Positions 42,721 through 51,568 of a stretch of DNA of 64,000 nt are shown piece after piece. A program made the position numbers and the translations under genes. Source of the stretch: Ardenticatenaceae bacterium (lineage in GTDB: Bacteria; Chloroflexota; Anaerolineae; Promineifilales; Promineifilaceae); NCBI GenBank assembly GCA_020634495.1, contig JACKBR010000002.1, forward strand, positions 62,001 through 126,000, written 5' to 3'. The stretch's first letter is position 1; every line of letters begins with the position of its first letter. The notes beneath the pieces are model-generated. The model had not been told where the DNA came from. It made no database searches and was given only the letters and a program-made list of their open reading frames with translations.

Positions 42721-43689
42721 TCAATATTCGGATGGCAAAAGCACAGTGGTCGCCGACCTATCAGATTCAGTGATGATCCAGATCCGTTTAGTCTCATTAT
42801 CACCGATGGAAACGGCATAGGCGGACAGGATGCGATATCCTTCTTGGACGGCCGTATCATTTTGCCGTCTATCGAAGCTGTCTAAATCATCCCCCCAGTC
42901 GCCCTGAGCGTGCCGGGCCAGATAGGGCGCAAAATCTACGCCTAACTCAGCCGCCCCCGGCGTCATCACCACGTGGCCCAGCTCAAACAAGGCATTGGGA
43001 TCACCCTCGTCAGCCAGACGTATAGTTAGGAAGGGCGCGCCACTGTTATCCTGCTGGATGCACGCTTTGAAGCGCCAATATCGTCGCTGGCCCAGGCCGC
43101 GGATGATAACGGTGAAGAACCGCTCATTAGCTTCGTTCTCTTTGCCACCGGCAACGCACATGCCTAAAATGTCGTGCCACAAGCCGCGATAATCGTTAGG
43201 CCAATCCGATTGCACAGCACGGTGCATGAGATCAATGACCGCATCGGAAGCGGTGACCGGGATTTTGAAGTGCTGTCGGGTAACTTTCGCCAATCCCAGT
43301 CGGTTGAGGCGGGCATCAAGTAAGAGGCCTTCCTGCATCATTTCGATGCGGGCCGGGCCGGCGTGAATCAAGATCGGTTCTGCTTTTGTGGCAGGCTGAG
43401 AAACGTCTGCGTTGAGCGTAGCCGCAGCTGCCGTCCAGTACAGGCCCATCTCCGAAAACGGCACAGTTGGCGGCACCAGCTTGACGACCGAAGCGTAGCC
43501 CAGCTCGCTGCAAATCGTATCGGCCGTTTCCAGAATATGTTTATAAGAAATCTCATCAATCTGCTCTGACAAACAGCCAGGAAACAAAAAAGCGGCCACC
43601 ATATTGGTGACCGCTTTACAAGCGAGGTATGGCTGACCATCAATAATACGTGTGGGCAAGTCAGCTAATTGCTGTTTGAGTTGGTTCAT
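42721..43689 (-). CDS. hypothetical 322-aa protein, paralogue of the 4049-5731 product
   Basis: From the ATG at 43689, which overlaps the macrodomain gene stop by ATGA. Residues 20-95 (YLACKAVTNMVAAFLFPGCL, ETADTICSELGYASVVKLVP, PTVPFSEMGLYW) align with the 560-aa protein at 4049-5731. The middle holds RYWRFKACIQQDNSGAPFLT. The C-terminus YAVSIGDNETKRIWIITESD is beta-rich. Family unknown. A terminator-like hairpin lies within codons 26-36 (separate entry). Confidence 0.65.
   Translation of the reverse strand: MNQLKQQLADLPTRIIDGQPYLACKAVTNMVAAFLFPGCLSEQIDEISYKHILETADTICSELGYASVVKLVPPTVPFSEMGLYWTAAAATLNADVSQPATKAEPILIHAGPARIEMMQEGLLLDARLNRLGLAKVTRQHFKIPVTASDAVIDLMHRAVQSDWPNDYRGLWHDILGMCVAGGKENEANERFFTVIIRGLGQRRYWRFKACIQQDNSGAPFLTIRLADEGDPNALFELGHVVMTPGAAELGVDFAPYLARHAQGDWGDDLDSFDRRQNDTAVQEGYRILSAYAVSIGDNETKRIWIITESDRSATTVLLPSEY
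43583..43614 (-). terminator. terminator-like hairpin inside a coding region
   Basis: On the minus strand GCGGTCACCA-ATA-TGGTGGCCGC (43605-43614 with 43592-43601) is followed by TTTTTTGTTTCC. It has 9 of 10 pairs and a T-tract, yet encodes Ala-Val-Thr-Asn-Met-Val-Ala-Ala-Phe of the 42721-43689 gene, which could attenuate that gene. Confidence 0.5.
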
Positions 43690-44138
43690 GAAGTGTCCTT
43701 GTGCGCGGGGTATTCCCAAACGGTGACGGTATCTGGAAGTTGTTGCAGGTTGGGGGTAACGGCAGTTCGCGGTAAACGGCCGTTGCCGATGCCGGGGAAA
43801 TTAAGAGCGACAGTAGCTTCTGGATGGTCTATACACCATTTAGACAAAGCCATCGTGCTGCGTTGAATAAATTCCAAGCTAGCAGGATGGCAATAATGCC
43901 GTTTTACTTGGAACGCACCTAACTTGGCTTCTGGCCAACGAGGGCTGATGAGTAGGTCGTACGTGCCTAGGTCACCACAAAGAGTCGCGATGTGTTGACC
44001 AAGAACTTTTGCTAGTCGAGGAAAACGGTCTCGTGCTTGTCGAGCGATGCCTCGACCCATCACCAATGCGCTATCCTGGCGAAGTCTACTGTTAGTGGCA
44101 ATCAGGAATAGGTCAGTTGTTTGATAGACTGTCCACAT
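43686..44138 (-). CDS. macrodomain-like (ADP-ribose-binding) protein
   Basis: 150 residues. SALVMGRGIARQARDRFPRL near the N-terminus and TVALNFPGIGNGRLPR near the C-terminus correspond to the two ADP-ribose-binding loops of macrodomains (VMGxG, and the NFPGIG loop). The family reverses or reads ADP-ribosylation, and phage-type members resemble this size. Next to nucleotidyltransferase genes it may protect from, or regulate, modification. It is the first gene of this operon. Confidence 0.75.
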   Translation of the reverse strand: MWTVYQTTDLFLIATNSRLRQDSALVMGRGIARQARDRFPRLAKVLGQHIATLCGDLGTYDLLISPRWPEAKLGAFQVKRHYCHPASLEFIQRSTMALSKWCIDHPEATVALNFPGIGNGRLPRTAVTPNLQQLPDTVTVWEYPAHKDTS

Positions 44139-44736
44139 ATCGCCAGTTTGAAACTAGGGCATTGCGTCACCTCGCGCTAGAGAAAATTTCATCCCATCGG
44201 CGCGGTTACGCGCCTAATGGCTGACCGGAGAACGGCCGTGGTTACCCCAAGTCCAGTTTATTATTGTAGGTTGATTAGCTGCTGTCCTACCCTTTACTCG
44301 GGAAGCAACATCCTGCGATGCTTCCCGTTTGATTCTTTTACACTATTTTTTAGCTTCAGGGGAAATGATATACACGTGCGGGAGCGACGGGAGTCGGGCA
44401 CTCACGTGTATAATTTTAGTTTTCTTGCCAAAGCATATTGCCCCAAAGCATCTGAAGGCCACACTTCTATTTCCTCCAATCATTACACCCAACCGACAAC
44501 AGGTTCAACATCATTTTTGCGTATGATCTTGTTCGATTTGACGTACTTTTTCTATAGCCATCTAACTTATTAATCTGCTTCTTCCCAAAATATATAGTTC
44601 AAATTCATGTGTCTGCAAAATCTCTTTTCAACACAATCCTATCATCAAGCCAAGAAGGAAATCAACACCATAATTTTGATTGCGTATCTCTAAATCCTCG
44701 ACTAAATTAACCAAGATGAAGTTTTTGTACTCTATA
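44139..44736. other. intergenic region upstream of the macrodomain gene
   Basis: About 600 bp with no supported gene. It contains the GC hairpin GGCGCG-GTTA-CGCGCC (44199-44214), the inverted repeat GGGAAGCA...TGCTTCCC (about 44301-44330) and the long-arm palindrome at 44369-44412. The right end reaches the IS target site. Confidence 0.5.
44369..44412. repeat. 10-bp perfect inverted repeat with 24-nt GC-rich loop
   Basis: TATACACGTG (44369-44378) and CACGTGTATA (44403-44412) flank a G-rich 24-nt spacer, followed by an AT-rich tract. Could be a strong RNA hairpin or a protein-binding site. Confidence 0.6.
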
Positions 44737-46558
44737 GAGGGTTTTAGTAAACATAATGTCTACTGAATAATGAGCGTTGGTGACAGCACAGGGGAAAAAA
44801 CCTGGGAAGAGACTGAAACAAGCAGATGGCTCCCCCGCCATCCGAATCGAATTTTCAATCGTTCAAATTTTTAAGGTTATTGGGCAAAGTCGAACTTAGC
44901 GACTATTGGTCCTCTTTTTGCAGACACGTTGCAGCGCCCGCAAGTTAATAAGCATGTAAATCAAGCTGTTCAGATTGGTGATTGACTGCTGGTTACGCAG
45001 TTTGGGACGTTCGATGCCCAAGGCAACCGCCTGGGAAAAGATACGTTCCACGGCCGTGCGCTGTTTGTAAATTGCCTTGTATTCTGGCCCTTCCCGGTCA
45101 AGCTGGTAACGAATCCGGGCACCCATACTGGTCGGCAGGGTAGAAAGGCAGCCACCTTTTTTCCAGTTTTTGTGGTTTACGGGGCACTGCTGCGCCACCT
45201 GAGCGGGAAAAAGAAGCGGACAAGCATGACGGGCACGTTGATGGGGCACGCTGCTGGAGCGATTCATGAAGCTACTTTTGACAGGCATGGGCAGCCCCGC
45301 CGCACAAAAAGGTAAGCCAGCCTTGTCAAAGGAATAGGTGCGCCCCTTGGTGCGGTCAACGTAAGGCACAGCGGCCAAGCCGCCAGCCGAGTGAAAATAA
45401 TCATAGACATACCAGGCATCATAAGCCGCATCAGCGGTGCCGTAAGGCGGGCGAAAGCCTAACCGTTCTTCAACGATATTCATGAGGGGAAAGAAAAAGT
45501 GGATATCAGCATGGTCAAAGGTATCGGTCATTTCAGCCAAGACGAACTCACCCCAGCCCGGCACCTTGGTGGCCACGACTCCAGAGGCGTAGCCCCAGTA
45601 AAATTCATCTTTACCCACACCTAAACCTGGTGCTGGACGGCCGTCTTTGGTAGGCGTCGTCTGCTCCGGTGCCCGATTGCGGCGTCGTTTACAACCATAT
45701 TTGCAATCCGGATCACCCACAGGCTGGCGGTCTTTGTTACAGCGACCTTCTTTAATGTAGGCTTTGGGGTTATTCTCTTTGACAAAAGCGAGAATATGTT
45801 TGGTATCCAGAGAAATAACCTGACCAAAGTTGCTACCAGTGGGCAAGGCCAGCCGCAGCAATTGCACCGTATCGTTGAGCAAGAATTGCAGCAGGGGGTT
45901 GGCCAGATGGCGCAGCACATAACTGAAATGAGCTGGTGAGGGTAGCGTAGGAGCCACAGCAAAGCCATGTGGCGCTTGTAAATCTTGCTGCAAGGGAAAC
46001 CCCAACAGCCAGGTCAAAGCCGGATGTTCCACCAAATATTGCCGGAGTTGACCCATACTGCGGTGCTGCTGGTCCAGCCGAACCAGAAAAGCAGCAATAT
46101 AAGGGAGCGGTGAAGCGGGATAAGGACCGGGACGGGGACCAGGCGTTGGCCGCCAAGGAATGCCAGCCCAGGCCAACGGGGCCAACAGCTTCAGATATTT
46201 CATGGTTGTGGGGCAACGGCGTACAAACGGTGGCAATTGTGCGGGTGGGTGCGTGGCCCAGTGGGATAATCCAGGGGGCTGCAGGATGAGCTGTGATTGT
46301 CTGGCAAGCGATTTTGAGGCGTGAAATCGCGAAAACCAAAGGGGCAAAGATATAATAGACATAGGAGTCTCCTTTTGTGAAAGATCGATTCGGACAAAAT
46401 CAGTCTAAAACAAAAGGGGCTCCATTTCAGCAAAAACAGGCGGAAACGAGCAAACGGTTACAATTTTATGTTTTGTAGCGTTTTGCTTATAATGTTAAGA
46501 AGTGGACAGTTAATTGTGAGCGGCAAACGCTCACAATTTTATGTTTACTAAAACCCTC
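44737..46558 (-). mobile_element. DDE insertion sequence with 20-bp TIR and TCTATA target duplication
   Basis: Terminal inverted repeats GAGGGTTTTAGTAAACATAA (44737-44756) and its exact complement at 46539-46558. Direct repeat TCTATA at 44731-44736 and 46559-46564. 1822 bp, one transposase. Confidence 0.9.
44896..46362 (-). CDS. DDE transposase (same family as 13286-14752)
   Basis: 488 residues. GQVISLDTKHILAFVKENNP (Asp1), GDPDCKYGCKRRRN, PYGTADAAYDAWYVYDYFHS (Asp2 region), AIYKQRTAVERIFSQAVALG (Glu) and PKLRNQQSITNL. Same length and motif spacing as the 13286-14752 transposase with clear divergence. Intact. Confidence 0.88.
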   Translation of the reverse strand: MSIISLPLWFSRFHASKSLARQSQLILQPPGLSHWATHPPAQLPPFVRRCPTTMKYLKLLAPLAWAGIPWRPTPGPRPGPYPASPLPYIAAFLVRLDQQHRSMGQLRQYLVEHPALTWLLGFPLQQDLQAPHGFAVAPTLPSPAHFSYVLRHLANPLLQFLLNDTVQLLRLALPTGSNFGQVISLDTKHILAFVKENNPKAYIKEGRCNKDRQPVGDPDCKYGCKRRRNRAPEQTTPTKDGRPAPGLGVGKDEFYWGYASGVVATKVPGWGEFVLAEMTDTFDHADIHFFFPLMNIVEERLGFRPPYGTADAAYDAWYVYDYFHSAGGLAAVPYVDRTKGRTYSFDKAGLPFCAAGLPMPVKSSFMNRSSSVPHQRARHACPLLFPAQVAQQCPVNHKNWKKGGCLSTLPTSMGARIRYQLDREGPEYKAIYKQRTAVERIFSQAVALGIERPKLRNQQSITNLNSLIYMLINLRALQRVCKKRTNSR

Positions 46559-46570
46559 TCTATAACCAAT

Positions 46571-47050
46571 TTAGTCAATGTAAACGCAAAAATTAATTCT
46601 AATTGGTTGCATGTCTTCAAAAAGAATACCTTGATGATTAAAAAACGGGTCTTTTGCAGAAAATCCCCAAGAAAAAATCACATGTGTTGGGTAGCTATTA
46701 TTCTGACGGGTAATAACTGGAAACTTTAGCTCCATTCGATAACGCCCATGAGATGGATTTTTCCCTGTAGGATCTATTTGCTCTACTTGGATCATTTTGG
46801 AGTACTGAGTATCGTATACTTCCAATACTTCATCTTCTCGGTATAGCTTGCCCCAAAAACCAAAATCCACTGAAGAGATACCATTAGTATCCTGAATTAG
46901 AGCCTCAATATGGTATGTGACCGATTGACAAGGAATTTCATCAACTTTTTCAAGTGTAACATCTGAAATCAGTGGTCCCATGTTATCAGCTATAGGTGTG
47001 AAAGTAGGCACAGGAGTTTTTGTAGGAGTTCTTGTTGGGGTTGGGGTATA
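46571..47050 (-). pseudogene. C-terminal fragment of an exported Thr/Pro-rich protein
   Basis: Reads STSTYTPTPTRTPTKTPVPT, then NMGPLISDVTLEKVDEIPCQ and SSVDFGFWGKLYREDEVLEV, ending RINFCVYID. The Thr/Pro linker and a beta-rich domain match the style of the lipoprotein at 48238-48801, from which it is separated by IS630. An in-frame TAA precedes the linker and the two parts do not join in frame, so this is a remnant. Domain unrecognised. Confidence 0.5.
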
Positions 47051-47074
47051 GGTACTAGTGCTCTGTTAGGCTAA

Positions 47075-47749
47075 TTATTGAACTTTTACAATTGGATAAA
47101 GTCGCTTTAACTTGATTCGTGCATCCTCGGTTGTGAAGCGCCAATCAATGCCCACTTGCTTTTGATTGCGTTCTTCTTGCCACGCTTTGGCTCTGGCGGT
47201 CACCGTCTCCATGTCGGGCAAACGCGATTTCAAGCTTTGCCGTCGTAGAGCTGACAGTTCACACTCGGCCATGTTCAGCCAACTGGCATGAACCGGTGTG
47301 TAATGCCACTCGATTTTGTTGGCAATTCGGCGAGCCTCAAGCGGCGTAAATCGCTCATACAAACAGGCAGCATGATGAATGTTCAGGTTATCGGTCACCA
47401 AGACAATTTTTTTGGCTGTCGGATACACTTCATCTACGAGTTCCTTGAGCACCTGGGCAAAATCCAGTTTGGTGCGCTGCGCACTGACCCAAACCCGACG
47501 AAAACCGGCTAAGGGTTCAACCGCTAAAAAAAGCGAGCACTTGCCATGCCGCTCATATTCATGGTCTTCCCGTTTGGGTTGGCCGGGTTCCAGTGGCAGA
47601 GAACCGCGTGGCGTGGCGCGTAGTGCCTTCTGAATTTCATCCAGACAAACCTGCGGATAATCGGCATCGTAGGGTCGTTGGTAGACGTCCAGAATATCTT
47701 CCATCTGAGCCACAAAGCACCCAGGCTGCGGCATATTCCACGATTTCAC
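47075..47749 (-). CDS. IS630 transposase, DDE part
   Basis: 224 residues: CLDEIQKALRATPRGSLPLE (Asp), IVLVTDNLNIHHAACLYERF (Asp) and HYTPVHASWLNMAECELSAL (Glu). It lacks its own N-terminus. Upstream the frame continues as ELKPWQVKSWNMPQP, joined to the HTH ORF by a +1 shift at CTAAAAAAATGA, which may be programmed. Confidence 0.85.
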   Translation of the reverse strand: MKSWNMPQPGCFVAQMEDILDVYQRPYDADYPQVCLDEIQKALRATPRGSLPLEPGQPKREDHEYERHGKCSLFLAVEPLAGFRRVWVSAQRTKLDFAQVLKELVDEVYPTAKKIVLVTDNLNIHHAACLYERFTPLEARRIANKIEWHYTPVHASWLNMAECELSALRRQSLKSRLPDMETVTARAKAWQEERNQKQVGIDWRFTTEDARIKLKRLYPIVKVQ

Positions 47750-47765
47750 CTGCCAAGGCTTAAGT

Positions 47766-48200
47766 TCATTTTTTTAGCGCATCTCCGACAGCGACATGGC
47801 TAATGGTGTCGATGATTTCTAATGACACCAACCTGTCAGCCAGTAAGCGTAGCGTCCAGCGGTCATAGCCTTCAGGTGGGTCGCTGCAAACTAGCGCCAC
47901 CAGATGAGCTTCTGCTGCCCCGTCAATCTTGGGTTTAGCCCCTGGTCGTTGCTTTTCGTACAGGGCACGGTTTAATCCTTGGCTGAAGTAATGCTCTTTC
48001 AGGTTGTAGATGGTGCCTTGGCTGACCATGGCAGCCTCAACGACTTGCTTAATCGTTCGGGCCTCCCCTTGACTGCGGTCCAGAAGGAGCAGCGCTCTGG
48101 CTCGGGCGATGACTCGGGCTGAATGGACGCCAGACTTTATCAATTGTTCAAGTTCAGTTCGTTCGTCTTGTTTTAAGTAAATGTGTTGATGTGTACTCAT
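47766..48200 (-). CDS. IS630 transposase, HTH part
   Basis: 144 residues: YLKQDERTELEQLIKSGVHS, ARVIARARALLLLDRSQGEA, VVEAAMVSQGTIYNLKEHYF (HTH), RPGAKPKIDGAAEAHLVALV. Matches the N-terminal domain of IS630-type transposases; functions fused to the downstream DDE part. Confidence 0.85.
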   Translation of the reverse strand: MSTHQHIYLKQDERTELEQLIKSGVHSARVIARARALLLLDRSQGEARTIKQVVEAAMVSQGTIYNLKEHYFSQGLNRALYEKQRPGAKPKIDGAAEAHLVALVCSDPPEGYDRWTLRLLADRLVSLEIIDTISHVAVGDALKK

Positions 48201-48237
48201 GTCCTAATTGTGGACATTTTTAGAATAATTACAAACT

Positions 48238-48801
48238 TTAGCTTAACGATGCACTAGGAATTGTTACCGGAAATGGCAAATCAATATTTGGTGTATTACT
48301 CGAACATACAGATGCGGATACCCATCCATTTTGACCGATGGATGTTGCTACTAGATACCATTCAAAGGCTGGTTCATAGGCGATAATTGGAAGAGAGTCG
48401 TTTTCGGAAGCTATAGCGATTGAAATAAATTGGGTACTCGGACCTTGACGAATATTTGCTGAACTAACTGAAACAATGCACGCTGGAATCGGCGTATTTG
48501 TTGGTGTGCTTGTCGATGTGTTAGTCGGTGTAGGAGTATTTGTATTTGTTGGGGTTGAACTCGGGGTAGAGGTAAAAGTTGAGGTTGGGCTGGGGGTATA
48601 AGTTACTGTGAAGGTTGGCGCTGGCGTGCTTGATGGAATTGATGTAGGAGTAGAAGAAGGAATTTCAATAGTTGAAGTTGAGGTTGAGGCTAAGGTGGCA
48701 GAGGCTGTTGGCGATGGAACATCAGGTGATCCTGAGTTACAACCGATAAAAAACAATATGATCAGCATAAGTAACATCTTAGAAATATTGTGAAAGCACA
48801 C
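48238..48801 (-). CDS. lipoprotein with Thr/Pro-rich linker and SH3b-like domain
   Basis: 187 residues. Lipobox LIILFFIGC (Cys near residue 21) for export and lipidation. Residues 30-105 are a Ser/Thr/Pro linker. The C-terminus VSSANIRQGPSTQFISIAIA, EWYLVATSIGQNGWVSASVC is a bacterial SH3 domain that may bind cell-wall or extracellular ligands. The last residues near 48238 lie 9 bp from the IS630 end, so the natural C-terminus is uncertain. Confidence 0.7.
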   Translation of the reverse strand: MCFHNISKMLLMLIILFFIGCNSGSPDVPSPTASATLASTSTSTIEIPSSTPTSIPSSTPAPTFTVTYTPSPTSTFTSTPSSTPTNTNTPTPTNTSTSTPTNTPIPACIVSVSSANIRQGPSTQFISIAIASENDSLPIIAYEPAFEWYLVATSIGQNGWVSASVCSSNTPNIDLPFPVTIPSASLS

Positions 48802-48958
48802 TTTGACCTCCTGAAACTGTGTAACCTATATGAGTTCAATATTTGCTATGTAAATATGGGTAACACCACAGAATACCGTGTAGTAAATTAAAAGAGGACC
48901 TTTGATAAGGGTACAATTAGCGGTCTCAACAAAAACCATACCCAATCAAAAGATCCTC

Positions 48959-49354
48959 ATGAATCTGAAGTTTATGACAGAACCCGCTTTGAATCCAGAT
49001 TTGATGACTTGTCCTCATTGTGGTGAGGATGACCGCATTTGGATTCATTCGCAAAAAGAACGCCGCTTTCGCTGCACAGCCTGCAGGCGCACCTTTGCCG
49101 AGACCCAGGGCAGCCACTATCCCCACTGGGTCTTCATTCTGGTGGTCACGCTGCTGGCAGCTGGCTGCCCGGTACAAGCCATCGTCCTGGCCTTCAGTCT
49201 GGATGAACGAACGGTAATCGCCTGGCAGTTGAAAACAGGCCGACATGCCCAGCGCGTGCAGACCGACCTGGTTTGTCAGGGTGAGCTTGAGTTGGGACAG
49301 GTCCAAGCCGATGAGCTGTATGTCAAGACACAGTACGGCGCTGTTTGGATAGCG
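48959..49354 (+). pseudogene. 5' half of the interrupted IS1-like transposase
   Basis: Identical by eye to the N-terminal 132 residues of the 24087-25115 transposase, through LYVKTQYGAVWIA, then it runs into IS21-A sequence. Confidence 0.88.
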
Positions 49355-49515
49355 TGTCAAATAACACCCGTAAATGTACCGGGCATCAACACCCATGATG
49401 TACCACCCATTTACGCCCAAGCTGTGCCACCTGTTTACAATCCCTGTTCCACTTTCAGTAATGCCTCATCCGCCAACTGAACGATAAAATAAGCCTCGCC
49501 CCCTCAACACCTGGA

Positions 49516-50286
49516 TTAGCTGGCTATCTCAATTTTCACCTCCTCTTCCAGCTTCTGACGGCCGTGCGCCCGAAAACTATCTCCCTGAATCACCACAATC
49601 TCGGCATGGTGGGCCAGCCGGTCTAGCCCGGCAGCGGCTAATAAGGGATTACCAAACAGGCCAGGCCATTCACTAGGCGAACGATTACTGGTCAGCATGA
49701 TGCTGCCTTGTTCATAACGCTCGTTGATGATGTCATACAAATCCTCAGGCATCGGCGGGGTCAGCGGCTTGAGACCAAAATCATCCAGCACCAACAGATC
49801 AGGTCGGCAATATTGCTTCAGCCGCCGGTCCACCGAGTCATCGGCCCGGCCGCCATGAATGTGGCGCAGCATTTCATGGGTATTGATGAACAGCGCCGAA
49901 TAGCCTTGACGACAGGCCTCATGAACCAATGCCTGGGCCAGATGGGACTTACCCACTCCGGTCGGGCCGCAGATGAGTACATTCCGTTTCTGCCGGATGT
50001 AATCGCAACTGGCCAGTGACAACACCTGCTGTCGGTTCAGAGTGGGATTGAAATTGAAGTCGAAGCCCTCCAGGGTTTTGCTCATATGAACGGCCGAACG
50101 GCGCAACCGCAGGGCCAGCTGCTTCTGAGCGCGCCGCTCCACTTCGTCTTCCAACAGCCGGGCCAGAAATTCAATATGGGTCCATTGACCATCGACCGCC
50201 TGACGATGGCGGGCCTCCAGCGTTTCCAGCACACCAGACAGCCGTAACTGCTTTAGGTAGGGTTGGAGTTGGTGTTTTAGTTCCAT
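49516..50286 (-). CDS. istB: IS21-A IstB (AAA+ ATPase)
   Basis: 256 residues. Walker A LICGPTGVGKSHLAQALVHE, Walker B PDLLVLDDFGLKPLTPPM, sensor region ITLTSNRSPSEWPG-like (SIMLTSNRSPSEWP). Helper ATPase that targets IS21 transposition. Overlaps the istA stop by a few bases and appears intact. Confidence 0.92.
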   Translation of the reverse strand: MELKHQLQPYLKQLRLSGVLETLEARHRQAVDGQWTHIEFLARLLEDEVERRAQKQLALRLRRSAVHMSKTLEGFDFNFNPTLNRQQVLSLASCDYIRQKRNVLICGPTGVGKSHLAQALVHEACRQGYSALFINTHEMLRHIHGGRADDSVDRRLKQYCRPDLLVLDDFGLKPLTPPMPEDLYDIINERYEQGSIMLTSNRSPSEWPGLFGNPLLAAAGLDRLAHHAEIVVIQGDSFRAHGRQKLEEEVKIEIAS

Positions 50287-51451
50287 GAGGACCCACTCCA
50301 GAGATGGCCCAGCAGCTCCTGGGCACCACGGACAAAGCGCTGCGCCGGGGGAACTTCTGGCAGCGCAGGCACATTCCCTTCAGCTTCCAACCCTTGGCCG
50401 AGAATCCGCTTGACCGTCTTGTAGCTGACCTCATCGAAACGCAAGGCTCGGTCACAGGCCGCTTCCAGCCGTTCGTCACCCACCTGCTCGCGCAGCCGCA
50501 GCAGGCGACGCACCATTGACAGCCGGTCCACCACCGGGTCCGCCAGCAAACGGCCCACCAGCGCTGTCGTGGCCAAGCCAATATCGGCGGCCACTGCCTG
50601 GCAAGCCGCCCGGTCTAGAACCAACCCCGGCAGCTTGTCGGGTGGCAGATGAGCCGGATTGGTGATGCGCTCTCCGGCTTCGGTGGCCCGTTCATGGGTG
50701 GCCACCAGCTGGTAGTCACTGGTGTAGAGTCGCACTTCTTGACCGCCGCCGCGAAGGCGCAGCGTCTGCCCCACCAAACGGAATGGCGCTGAATAGTAGG
50801 CATTGTCAAAGACCACATAACAATCCCGGTGCAGTTTGGCTTGTTTCCACACGGCCAGGTCATATGGTGTTTCCGGCAGCGGCTGCAACGCGGCCTTCTC
50901 CACGGTTTCAAACTGCACCAGCGGCTGTTTACGGGTGGTGCCATGCGTACGTTGTCCGGCGGTGGTCAGGCACCACACTTTGGCATCCTGGTTGGCCTGG
51001 GTGATGGTGGTCATGTCTCGACCGCCCAGAAAATTGCGTTTGACGTAATGGACACCGCCCTTTTCCACCTTCCCCTTATGCTGGGGTGTCTTCGGTTTGC
51101 AGGCAGCGATGAGAAAGCCGTAATGTTCAGCACATTCCCGATAAGTCACCTGCACTTCCGGGTCATCCCAACATGCCTGGGTGATGCCCGCTTTTAGGTT
51201 GTCTATGACCACACGCCGGGGCACGCCACCCAGGAACGCGAAAGCATTACGGTGCAGGCGTAGCCAGGTTGGTATCTTCTGGTTAAAAACGAATTCGACA
51301 TACTGGTGCCGACTCCAGGAGAGCGTCATGACAAAAGCCCAGGTCTTGCGGATTTCACCGGTGGCTGGGTCTATCATCCGGCCAGCGTAACCAAAATCTA
51401 CCTGCGCCTCTTCGCCTGGGGTTGTTTCGACTCTCACGGTTACATCCGGTT
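50277..51451 (-). pseudogene. IS21-A istA, 3' part (catalytic)
   Basis: Reads RVETTPGEEAQVDFGYAGRM (Asp1), RVVIDNLKAGITQACWDDPE (Asp2), KPKTPQHKGKVEKGGVHYVK (Glu region), up to the stop. The HTH-bearing 5' part is separated by IS21-B and lies at 54128-54509, so IstA is disrupted although the parts are otherwise intact. Confidence 0.85.
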
Positions 51452-51568
51452 TAGAAGGTGTTTACGATAATCTAAAAGTGCAGAGGTAGTTGGCGAGACG
51501 GCCGTTGAAAATGTCAGAACTCAAAGCTCCATTATCATGAAGAGCATCATGATAATGGAGGTAAGGAG

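Larger units (their letters stand above)
47074..48229 (-). mobile_element. IS630-family element
   Basis: Ends with a partial inverted repeat around TAATTATT at both edges, with TA dinucleotides at 47072-47073 and 48230-48231 as expected for IS630/Tc1 insertion. Two ORFs encode the transposase with a frame change at a run of seven A. Confidence 0.75.

Noticed and set aside
44217..44573. 118-codon plus-strand ORF
   Set aside because: Spans strong hairpins, has no Shine-Dalgarno and a low-complexity translation.
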